Below, in pieces: positions 35,902 to 47,882 of a DNA stretch of 64,000 bases. Source of the DNA: Vitis vinifera (Eukaryota > Streptophyta > Magnoliopsida > Vitales > Vitaceae); NCBI RefSeq assembly GCF_030704535.1, contig NC_081818.1:27975501-28039500 (forward strand). The letters run 5' to 3'. Every line of letters begins with the position of its first letter. Positions within the stretch are counted from its first letter, which is position 1. Under the pieces are notes generated by a model, which worked only from the letters and a program-made list of their open reading frames with translations, was not told where the DNA came from and did not search any database. The position numbers and the translations under genes were made by a program.

Positions 35902-38900
35902 CACCCTACTCCTATGTTCTTCTAGAATGATGTAAACTTTAGGATTTTCAATAATCTTCACAACATGAAAGAGATCCTTTTAAGTAGATAGAAGTAGGTA
36001 TTGCTTATACCATCGAGGAATATGGTGGTTTGAAACATGTAGTTAAAATGTATTTGAGGAGAGAGGAATTGAGGAAGTTCCATGTAGTTAAAATGTATTT
36101 GAGGAGAGAGGAATTGAGGAAGTTCTTGGTGAAGAATGATGAGATGATTCAAGAGGCTCATAAATCGGATAAAGTAGAGGATAAATTGCAAAGCAAAGGA
36201 TAGTGAAGGGTTATTTTAACCATTCATAGGGGAAGTTTAGTAAGTTAAATCACCAACATAAAGCAGGTTAATCAGATCTAAATTAAAGTATGTTTGGTTA
36301 GAATTTGAAAACCTAGAAATGGAGACCATATTTTTAAACAAATTCATCATAAGAGAATAACTCATTTGTGCAATGACAACTTAGTAATGTTTTGTTTGTA
36401 TCAACCTTTTATAAAATGGAGATTGTTATAATTTAGCTAACTTTAAGTAGTAGTTTAGTGGTTGGATTCAACAATTCACGTCTTAAGTGAGAGGTTAATT
36501 TGTCAACTAATACTTCTTATGACCGTTAGAGTGATTTTCTTAGTTTTTTATGTTAGCTCACCTAATAATGCGATCCTTGTAAAAAGATGGATACACCAAA
36601 TAAAAACGATTTCATTAATTTATCACCAAAAGATATTATTTCTTATTAGATATAGGGTTTATGGAGATGTTATGCCATTCGATTGGAATAAGGAAATATT
36701 ATTGTGGAGTTTTGACATGGGTTTTTAAGAATATGTAAATTGGTATTAGGGAGTTATAACAATTACAATAGATGACCATTTTAAGTTGCAATACATGCCC
36801 TTACAGTGTTTGATTATAACATTAATTATGACAGTTAAGAAATCGGGATCTTATTTTCAAGCTTATGTTATTATTGTATTAATAAAGTAGTCAATCTGCT
36901 TGGTGCTCCATAATCTAGATCTATTTTTGAAGATGGTTAGATGGTTCAACAAAATTGGGAAAGTTTGATGTGCAATACAAGTATAAGCAAGTGTTAAAAG
37001 TCAAATTTTGGTAGACTTCATACTCTTTGAGTGGATAGTGCAAGTATTGGTAGATATCGATTGATGGATCCTCTATGAAAAAGTCGATGGGAGCCGTGGT
37101 CGTTTTAGTTAGCCTAGTGATAATAATCTTTGAGCATGTTAAGGATGAAGCTTTCATTATGTGACTAGAAATGGCAAATGGATTATGAATCAAGATTTTA
37201 TGAAATAAAAAATGATTCTTAGTCAATACTGTAAAAAGTTTTAAGTCAATATAATACAAAAGATGAAAAAATGACTAAGTCTCAACAAATATCGAGAGCT
37301 TATTGAATAGATTTTTGAAGATTGAGATTGAAAAATTTACTTGGGAAATAACCAAAATATTGATTCTTTGACTTAGTTTGCATATTTTATCGAACATCAT
37401 TTTAATCCTTATGTAGAAAAACCAAGTTATAACTCGGCTAATGAAGCTAAGTTGATGACTAAAAGTTGCTAATGGACTTGGATGATGAAACAAAGTTGAC
37501 AAATAAAAGGCATTTGTCAATCATGATAGAGAGTAAAAATTTTTCATCTTTATCAGATTTGTGTTTTCTAGAAACATAATATGATTTAAAGAGGAAAGGT
37601 ACTTGATTTAAAAATGTTAAAGGATTCAATCATTAGACCATCAAGTAGACAACGTTTATAGGTTGACGCAATTTTGAATTTCAAATGTATTTCCATAAAT
37701 GGTGGTTGTATAATCATTGGTATTAGATAACCAATTTTCTTAAAAACTTAAACTTGTAAAATTTGGACGAAATATATCATGCAGTCTAATATCCTCTTTA
37801 TGTATAATTTTTTTTTGGGTTTACACATGAGTTAAATAAATTTGAGAAACAAATTAGCCTTTTTTGGACGTAATAATTTGAAGAAATACTAACATATGAC
37901 ATTTCATCAAACAAAACTCTGATACTATACAATCAAATTTCTCAAAAGATTGTAAGATTTAAGTTTATAATATATATCATGCACGCTAATAATTAATTAG
38001 TAGTCCATCGCAGAAAACTTGCATGTACACTTTGTGAGTATAATAGTCATTCACCTATGATAAAAAGGTAGCATACCATTTACTCAATGGGGGGAGTAGT
38101 ATGGTGATTGCACCAACTACGCTTGTAGTACTAGAACCCTTGCCCAATCCTATATGCCAACTAGGAGCCTTTAATCTACATGGTCGACTTCTTAAGTACT
38201 TTCATTGGTTGCTTCATAGTCAAGTTATAGTAATGTGATCCTTATATTAAAATTTGATTATACTATGAAAAAGCCATGAAGGAAACTTTCTCATGAAGTT
38301 TGAAGAAATGTGTATGTATCCATTTTTCTTTTCAAGTCAAGGACAATTCACCTTTGAAGGTGTCCACTCATATTTGAGAGTGACGTCCACATCCCTTAAA
38401 AAAAAATTTAAATGTCACAACATGCTATATATTTTTATTTTCTTTATATATTTGTGTCGTTTCTCCCACGATTATCACTTGCTCAAAAGGTTAGCATGTG
38501 ACATTGACAATATCTTTATTGATTTAGCGGAGGTGTGGTTCTCAATGCTTCTCCATATCATCACTTTCCTTCAAGTTTATGAAGGCCCCCATCCCATGCA
38601 TGATTTACAAACGCATTATTAATCTATTTATGATTTCTTAAGTTTAACATACTTTTATTTTAATTTTTAATTTTGTGTAACATAAAAATAAAAAAATTAA
38701 ATTCTTTGAAAAATAAAGTATAATAAAAGTTATTTTAAAATTTAAAGTAATTCAAAATTTTTAAAACTTTAGATTGTGTTTAGTGTATTCAAACAAACAT
38801 TTAATTAATTAATTTATTTTTAATTTTTTATATAACTAACATTTTGAATAAATCCAATTTTGTTATTTTTGGAACCCATTTAAGTTTGGAACAAAGATGA

Positions 38901-39600
38901 GAATATATTTAACTTATTAACATTCCTAATTTAGAAGGAGAAATTTTCATCCATTTTTTGAAGTCTTTTTCTTGAAATATTCACATTTTTATAATATTTA
39001 AAAATATGTATTTGATAGTATTTCTATAACAACCCTTATGTGGATATTGTAGATTTTGTTAAAAGGAGATCATACTTATATGATATCAGGAACTTTCTTA
39101 CTATTTTGAGCTCAAAGGATTCTTACGGGCTTTAAAACATATCTATAAAATTAAGAGAAACTTATACTTATATAGTATCAAAATTTTTTTAACCTCAAGT
39201 ATTTCTTCAAATTTTATCAAACATCTTACTTTTCTTCAAAAACGCTTTTTAGGTTAAAAATGTTTTTTAAAAGCACTTTCAAATGAAATCTTATTTTAAT
39301 CATTAATGTTTTTTTAAATGTTTTTTCGAAGAATTAGTTAATATTTAAATGTAAAAATGTTTTTTAATAATAATTTTTTTTAATTGATAAAAGTGTCTAC
39401 CCAATATTACTTCGAAAAATCATTGAAATAAAATAATTGCTTCCAAAACAAAATCTTAAATTATCATCTATTATTGCATGTGTAACACGATGGGCCAGAA
39501 AGGAACAAAGAAGACAAGGCCATACGGGCGTCTGTAATAAGTGAGCCTAAAAAATAAAAATATAAAAATTAGGAAAATAGTGAAAAAGGAATATTTCATA
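35902..39600. other. long degenerate stretch without a recognised gene
   Basis: From 35902 to about 38640 the DNA is less AT-rich than its surroundings and has many short interrupted frames on both strands, which suggests decayed element coding sequence, but I could match no domain. It includes a 45-bp tandem duplication at 36036-36125. From about 38640 to 39480 it is AT-rich and featureless. The last 120 bp lead into the VEN4-like promoter. Confidence 0.5.
36036..36125. repeat. 45-bp tandem duplication
   Basis: CATGTAGTTAAAATGTATTT starts at 36036 and again at 36081. The two 45-bp copies, each ending GAATTGAGGAAGTTC, appear identical, so the duplication is recent relative to the worn DNA around it. 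Confidence 0.95.
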
Positions 39601-39622
39601 ATTGGTTCCCGCTTTTCAGCAC

Positions 39623-39630
39623 TATAAATA
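39623..39630 (+). promoter_or_regulatory. TATA box of the VEN4-like gene
   Basis: TATAAATA lies 132 bp upstream of the start codon, after a GC-normal promoter-proximal stretch. The leader between is pyrimidine-rich (CATTCGCCTTTCTCCATTTC), as in many housekeeping plant genes. Confidence 0.7.
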
Positions 39631-39761
39631 TGACCTGCTGGCGGCACCCACTACTCCACATTTCCTGCAGTACACTCATCCTCATTCAGTCATTCGCCTT
39701 TCTCCATTTCCGGTTAGAAATCCCTAGTTTTTTGGATTAGGTTTCTTAAGGGGGGAAGGTA

Positions 39762-42700
39762 ATGGGAGCTCACTGCAACGGCGACGTTTCAATTCACAGC
39801 TTCGCTTGCTCTCAGGATTGCAGATTCTCCAAGCGTATTTACGACAATGTCCACGGCAACATTTACCTTGATCCAGTACGAGCTTCTTTTGCTGTCTCTG
39901 CTCTCGATTTTGATTTCATTCTGTGATTGTTTGTTTCTCTTTTCTTCGGTTACTTTTTTTATTTTCTGGAATTGGAGTTTGATAGCATGAGCTAATTTGT
40001 GGAAATCTTGGAGTTTAGGAATTTCAAAGCATGATCTCTGAAAAGTTTCGGTAGAAAAGAAAAGGAATGGAAAAAGAACAGCCATATGTGTAATTTTTCT
40101 CTGCCTTGATTAGAAAAACATTTTACAATGTTTTTTCCCCGGCTTCGAGCGTAGGCTGTTGTATCAGTCTGAACAGCTCAACTGATTACGGTGCCTTTTT
40201 TTTTTCTTTTTCTTTTTTTTTTTTTCTTTTTTTTGTATTTTTTGGATTGTTTTATATATACCAGTTGTTCGCGAGTAGAGAAAATAATTTAGCAGGAGTT
40301 TTTGTTTGAATTTGACATCTAAGCTTATTCTGATAATTCGCGAACTGAAATTTGGGATCTAAACCTATTGAATTAGTTACACAATTGAATTTGATTTCTA
40401 TTTTCTCTGTGATAACAGCTGTTTTTGAAGTTTATGGACACTGAACAGTTTCAGAGGTAAGTTGAAATTATGTAAGGTTTTCTAGCGTAGGAATCTACAT
40501 ATATATTTCTTTCATTTTTTTTTCTTTTTGTTGTCTTGGAATGACGCAATTTTTCCTAGAAGTAATTGTATATTTTTTGATATTTTTATTTTTATTTCAA
40601 TGTACAGGCTTCGTGATCTAAAACAACTTGGTGAGTCATCCCCTGTCTATTTCTTGATCTATTCTCATGAAAAGGTGCTCCAAATTAAACCAGTTTGAAA
40701 TAATAACATTTGGTGAGGTTCGAGAATTTCTTCAATGGACGTCTTATATTTCACATTGATAACAACAGTAATTCAATCAAAAAAAGAAGTTTGTAGGTGA
40801 TCTCTCATTAATCATTTAAGCTATGAACAGAGGAGCTATTTATACAAGGGTAATACCAATTCTTTAACATGATGACATGTTGGTTGAATGGTTACAACTG
40901 AGCAACAGCATGTCTAACGGTCTGGTAACAACCATCTGTTAGTCAACTCACTGTTAACTATCTAACACACATAAACCTTGAAGGATAATCTGCAAATAAA
41001 TTTATATACTGCAATTCTTGAAATAATGAATGGAGTTCTGTTAGTGCTCTCATTACTTTATCAATCAGGTTGCTGTTAGGGGCTCTTATTGGACTCAATC
41101 AGGTTGTGTATAATGCTTAATTAATTATAAGATGGTTTAGGATATTATATGATAGGTTAAGGACCCCTCATGATTGTTGTGACAAATGCATTAAGAGCTT
41201 TTCCCTTTTGTCCTATGTTTTTATGACTGTCGTTCTGAGTTTTCCAGATTTTGATTCTAATTCATGAGTTATGATCTCAGATTGAGTTTATTAGCATAGA
41301 ATTTGTTAACAAACTTCTTTTTTCTGCAATGCTTTTATTGTTATTATGAAGTAAAAAAATAGTATATTACTCTTAAATGATACAGAGATTTGTTGAAATT
41401 CAGGGAAGTTAAAACAAACATCATAGATTTAGTTAAATTTTAACCTAAAGACAAGTGATCATTAGATCTTTGAATGATGATTTTTATTGCAGAAAATGAT
41501 TCCAAGCCTTATGGTTTATTTGGAGATTCATCCTCCAAAGAGAGAAGCTCAACGAGCCTGCTCTCTTCGAGATTCATGGTTTCATTTATCAAGATTGTGT
41601 TTTGTTACAGCCACTCAAAATCTGCCAGTTCTTATATATGCTTTATTGATTAGGTGTAATTCTGTTCAATCAACCGAAACAGACATCGGATTGGGCTTAG
41701 AAGCCAGGGCGTACCTTGTTTAGCAAAGGGCATTACCACCTTGGCTGTACCCTGTAGGTTAATTTATAAATTCTCAAATCCACTTTTAACCAACTAGTGT
41801 ACTAAGTTGTTATCCAAGCATCAGGAATAAATAACTTAAAACTTACTTAAACTAGAATCTGATTAGAAAATATAAGTAAAAATTGATTGACCATGCAACT
41901 GCATTGAGTCTTTTTCAATCAAAAGGGACAAAATGAAAGTCAAATGAAGGGTAGATTTTGATTCTTACTAAAACACCGAGAAAAGAGCTTTTTCTAGTGG
42001 TCATCTTTGGCCAAGATAAATGGTTAATCATTAATTATTTCAAATTCCTTTTGAGATTGGTCTTTTAAATTAAAGCATGCAATAGGTGAAAATTATGCAT
42101 GTTTTTCTTTAAGATTGATAGAAAGCATGATGTAGATTGGGGGCTAAAATCCTAACTTTTAAAGCTTTTAGGAAAATTTGTCGTTCAACACGTGATTTGT
42201 TTGCCTATGTTACTGTGTACTATTTATTACCTTATTAATGATACTGCTTGTTTACTATATAAAAATTAGCAACTTGCTGCTCGGAGTACTAATGAGAATA
42301 TGATAAAACACATGGATTTATTTTTACTTTTATTTTATATGTGTATATTTGGATATCCATGTTATGAGCAATTTATATGGAAAATAAGATGATGATCCAA
42401 TTATATAAATTTGTCTCACCCACACCTTGGTTTTCATCCGTAAGTATACATTTGATTAGATGACCTTCTTGAAGAAAGGTTCTACACTTATGGATCTGGG
42501 TTGTTTATATTGCTTGTGTTACACCAGGATCACAATTGTGTGATGACTTTAACTGCTTTCTATCTCTGTGGCATTCGATGAATTATCTTTGTCAAACTGC
42601 TTGCACAGGCTTAAAGATATTGCTGAAATACTTTTGCATGTATTTCAGGTATGGCACACATGGTTTATCCTGGGGCGGTGCATTCTAGGTTTGAACATTC

Positions 42701-45700
42701 TCTTGGGGTGTATTGGCTTGCTGGTCAAGCCATTCACAAACTTAAAACTCAACAAGTATGGAACTGTTTTTTATTTGCACGATCACTGCATAACCTAAAA
42801 TTTTGACAATATGTTATTTATAAGCCTCCATCTCTGCAGGGATTTGAGCTTGGTATTGATTGTTTTGACATACGAACAGTGAAACTTGCAGGTAATTATA
42901 TATATTTTCCCTAAGTGCTGTTATTTGAATTCAACTAATTCCTTCCTTTGGCTCTGGCCATTCAATTTACAGGACTCCTGCATGATATTGGACATGGACC
43001 TTATAGTCACTTGTTTGAACGTGAGTTTCTTCCTCGTGTTCATGGTGGCCGCAAATGGTAAACTTTACATCCTTCAATAGAGTGCATCTTTCCCCTTCAT
43101 TAGCGTACAAGTACATCAGAATTCAGCTAGGCAATAAAGGAAAATATATATGTAAAACATTATTATTGAAAGCCAAAACACCTCTATTTCCCTTGTTCTA
43201 CTTATGATTTTTCAAAATTACTTCTATCACTTCATTGATCAAATAATAAATCAGATAATTCAGATTGGCCCTATTCATCCTCTACTCCTACCATTCCTCA
43301 AATTTTCTGGAATTGAAAGTAATAGTAGTGGATAAACATCTCTCCAATGATGCTGAAAAATAGATAGGAAAGAAATAACATGAGATAGTGAGCACGTGCC
43401 AGAGCAAACTGGGATATAAGTTCCTCCTTTCCCACAATGCCACTTGTTTTGATTTACTTCTTTCCTCTGCCACAAAAAATAATTTTCTTTGTTTCATGTT
43501 ACATTTGTATGTGCCAGGTCTCATGAGCAAATGTCAGTGAAGATGGTTGACTATATTGTTGATGAGCACCATATTGACATTGACTCCGAAACCATTAAAC
43601 AAGTTAAAGTAAGTTGATATTATTGGGGTAATTTGTTCCCACATTGTTTTTCTTGAATATAGTGCCTAGTATTCTTATATTACCACAGTATAATGATTTC
43701 AAACATGTGGATTAATAGAACATACATGCTGAAAGTTGTATAGCACTTGAATAGGTGCAAATGTCTCATCTTGTATTATTCACTCTATTTTTTTTCTTCT
43801 TTGAGTTTTAAATTTAAGGCTATGGTATCCCCCATTTAAATATTCTTAAAAGAGATTCTCTTATTTAGTCATCCATTTGTGGGTAATTGCTAGATCCTTA
43901 ATCTAGTCATGGTCGCTACTGCATGACTGGATACTAAACCATGTTAGGCAAACAAGAACGTTTGTTTTATGGTGGCTAGAGAGCTAGCTCTCACAATGTG
44001 TTTGCTCCTTAACTAGTTTCTCCTCTTCCTCCACTGAGCCAGTTGATTCATCCACCCTCATTTCTTTCTCCTATGAGAATTTAGTAAATAATGAAATTTA
44101 TAACCGCTCTATCCACTGCACCCTCAACCTAAATTTCTAATAGCCTCATGACTCTTTTATCCTTTTGACTTCACATGAAAAACCTCATTGTCTTTTAGGA
44201 GTGAAAGTGGGTAATCTGATAATTTTAAACTACAAGAGAGTTTTCTTGATTTATGTTGTGGATGTGCTGACTTTTCTTGTCAATGGATGGTTTGAGAAAG
44301 TTTTTTTTTTTTCTGGTATCCTTTGAGTTCCATCTCATAATTCTAATATTATTGACTTTACCTTGATACTTGCATTGATTTTGGTCCTCCTATAAATATG
44401 GATAGATAATTAGTAAAATGAAACAGTGTATTACTATTGTAAGCATGGTATATACTTTTGTAAGCAGGAGTTATATATGGATTTAACTTTTCTTTTAACA
44501 TGATTTAGATTTCTATTTTGACAGGAAATGATAGTAGCTAGCTGTGGAACTTCACAGGCAAAAGTAAGTTTTTGGATGATCCATTAGGCATATTTGGAAG
44601 AACCTTTTGAACACATCTTGTGCCTGCTGATGTAGTTTTGTTCTATTTTTGTTATCACCTGTAGAGCTCAAGAGAGAAGCATTTCTTGTATGATATTGTT
44701 GCAAATGGTCGAAATGGAATTGATGTGGACAAGTAAGTGAAATTTATTGGCTAGATCCAGCCATTGGAATTTCATACCCTTCCCTCCTTTGTTTCAGCCT
44801 TTAGTTTAATGATTAAACGTGTGGTTATGATACAAAACTGTAATTCTTTGAGAACTTCATTGATTTGCAGATTTGATTACATAGTCCGAGACTCTAGAGC
44901 TTGTGGCCTGGGATGCAACGTTGAGTTTCAGAGGTTTATTTTATTTTATTCATTAGAATTGTTTTGAATAATTCTTTTGTTGCTCAACATATTCTTCTTT
45001 CCATTGAATCTTAGTTGACTCAAATCTCAGATAGTCTTTAATTTTTTCTAGTGTTCTATTTCTTTTTTGAATGCATTGTTATATTTATCCATCTAGAAGC
45101 TTAAAACTATTTCCTTTTAGATATCCTTACTTCTGATATCACAATATCATATTATTACTACTGTTATTGAACTAAGTGCAAGAAAAACATTATAATAAAA
45201 TTGAAAGATTTTTTTTTTTTTTTTTTCTGATAGATGAATAAGAACTCATGTAAAAAGAATGCGGAAAAGGGGGCACAGGAAGTGTATAAGGAAATGTCCA
45301 AACAATAAAAGTAATTGGAAACTAAATACAATGAAAACCATTTCTCCAGCATCATATTGTCTTCATCACTTGCAGGATAATGGAGGACATGCGGGTTTTG
45401 GGTGATGAGATATGCTACCGTTATAAAGATTGTTAGTATTTTTGGTGAATTCAATCATCATTTTTTTTTTAAAATGCTCTATATTGTCTTCTGCTCATGA
45501 TTTGATAATTTTGCTAGATCTTACCATCTACAAGTTATTTGCCACCCGTGCTGATCTGTATCGAACGGTGTATACACATGCAAAAGTAAAGGTGTGAAAT
45601 GCAAGTAGTTTGTCAGTAATACATGTAGTTCTGCCTTTGTATGTTCAACCTTAAACCCTTTTCTGTTCAATTTGTTATCTTCTGTCTATTTGAAGCTCTA

Positions 45701-47882
45701 ATATGTTCAATGTGACGGGGTTACTGTTTGTAGGCAATAGATCTTATGGTACTTGATGCCCTGGTGAAGGCAAATGATTATCTAGAAATTTCATCTCACA
45801 TTGATGACCCTGCTCAATACTGGAAGGTTTTGAGAGCTGTTTACTTCTATTTTCATATCTAAATAATTTCCAGGCCACATCATTAAAAGTGCTGTACTTT
45901 GTTCATGGCATTGCAGTTAGATGACACAATCATTAAAACTATTGAAACAGCTCCAGACCAGGAGCTAAGGGAGTCTAGAGATTTGATACGTCGCATCAGA
46001 AGAAGGGATTTATACCGGGTATTGAAACTTTATTGATTTTTCCTTTGCTCTTAGTTATAATTTCTTGCAAGTACGCATGGTAATCATGGATGCCTTGTTT
46101 TATAACATGAATATTGTTAATGCACTTGTTATTAAGAATTAATGCATTGAAAAGCATTAAGTTCAAGTTGCTGTTTGGCTTTTCTTTGGCAGTTCTGTAA
46201 TGAGTATGCTGTTCCAAGGGACAAACTAGAAAATTTCAAAGATGTCACAGTGCAAGATATTGTTTGTTCCCAGGTCCTTCCACAAACTTAGTTATATACA
46301 TATTTGCAGGTTTATTTAGGTATGTTGTATTCTGGGCTACATCAAAACATATCACTTATGTTTATTCTTTCAATATACAGAAAAATGGAGCCATACTAAG
46401 AGAAGAGGATGTTGTTGTTGACAATGTCAAGATTGATTTGACTCGGGGAAAGCATAACCCTCTTGAAAGGTACTTTAAAAGAGTAGGAATTTATGCTGAA
46501 TCTGAAGAAGTGATCTCCTTTCCCACCTGATCTTGCAGCAATCACATTTTGGTTATTAACAATAATTTCTTTTTGTGCATGTATGTTCTCTTCCAGCGTC
46601 AGATTTTTTCAGGTATAGAGATTCACTTTTATTGCCAGAATCTTATGAATTCTATTTTTTGTTTATGCTCAATGTTGTCAGCTTCTAAATGTGCTTGGTT
46701 AAGGCTAGAGATTAACATTGTCCCTGTTTATAGTAATGCCAAAATCCATTGGCATTTTTGCTTTATGTTCAAAGTACAAATGTTTTGATGATGGAGACAT
46801 CTAGAAATACCACAAAAAATTACTGGTTGATTTACAGGCCTCCTTCAGAGCATCAAATTCTAAGACCATCAACAGTTTTAGTATCAGTAAAAGTGGCCAG
46901 ATGTCCTATCACTTTCAATTTGTCATCACTTTCCAAAATGTATGCCTATGGTAGAAAACCTTCATCTGGTCCTTTGGTACTTTCAGTAGGTTGCTGGTTG
47001 TACGTTAACTGGAATAAAGAACCATCTGTCTGGGATGGAATTGGTTAGTAAAGTGTGTCTAGATATTACACTCCAAAAATGGGAATGTTTGAGAAAAACT
47101 TATCCAAGAAAAACTTCACTAAGTCTACTGACTTAGATGTGAAGGTAACTGTCATATTTCAGCTAGAGATATCATATGGAAAGACTATCCAGTTTTATCT
47201 GAAACTTCTGATCTGTGTTTTCTATTTTGTCCAAGAAGTTTGAGAAAAAATATGATTGAAAATGAGAGAACTCCAATGTGGCTGAGATATATAGACTTAA
47301 TCAAGAAAATACAATCTAGCATCAAGACTAGTTCTGGAGACATATCTCAGTATATAATAATATACTAATGTATTGAGAGATGAATATTCATTCAGTTGCA
47401 AAAGGTAGTAGATGAAAGGAAGCCTTTCTTAATCAGTTTCTATTGTGGTATTTCCCTTCCTGAGCTTTGTTCCTTCAGTGGCAGCTTTAAGAGCTGCTGC
47501 TGTTTCAATTCAAGATTATGCAGACATCTTTCTTTAGTACTTTTTTACTTGGATGAAAATTCTATTCAGGATTATGAGAGTGATGAGAAATTCTCGATAA
47601 GTGATGATCGCATCAGTCACTTGCTGCCAACTTCTTATCAAGATATGATAGTGAGGGTGTACTCCAAAAAGCCTGAACTGGTATGTGGAAAAAAAAAAAT
47701 GCTATTTTGGTTTCATCACAATTTCTCTTTGCATCCACTCTATTCTGGTTTACATTTTCTTTTTCAATACAATGTTACAGGTTGGAGCAATTTCCGAGGC
47801 TTTTGAAAATTTTCAGGTGAAGACCTATGGAATCAAGGCACAAGTACACGCTACACCAGAGAAGAAAATAAGGCGAAGGTAG
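39762..47882 (+). CDS. VEN4: SAMHD1-type deoxynucleoside triphosphate triphosphohydrolase (VEN4-like)
   Basis: HD-domain enzyme that splits dNTPs to deoxynucleosides and triphosphate; Arabidopsis VEN4 balances dNTP pools and supports chloroplast development. Nineteen exons: 39762-39875, 40419-40456, 40608-40630, 42649-42755, 42840-42891, 42973-43057, 43518-43608, 44525-44563, 44665-44732, 44871-44933, 45376-45431, 45518-45591, 45734-45826, 45917-46018, 46193-46273, 46381-46469, 46597-46612, 47570-47680 and 47781-47882. They total 1404 nt, 467 residues. The metal-binding HD set is complete: His in SRFEHSLGVYWLA, His-Asp in GLLHDIGHGPYSH and the distant Asp in FDYIVRDSRACG. The region YKLFATRADLYRTVYTHAKV follows. 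The C-terminus is basic (EKKIRRR). Exon 17 is only 16 nt. There is no SAM domain, as in other plant members. Intron 10 carries a LINE tail. The gene looks intact. Confidence 0.95.
45209..45320 (-). mobile_element. LINE 3'-tail fragment in VEN4-like intron 10
   Basis: An 18-nt T-run at 45209-45226 followed by CTGATAGATGAATAAG has the same form as the reversed LINE tail at 9462. About 100 bp of element remain, antisense to the gene and about 55 bp upstream of the exon at 45376. A weak flanking similarity (AATTGAAAGA before, AATTGGAAAC after) could be a worn target-site duplication. Confidence 0.5.
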
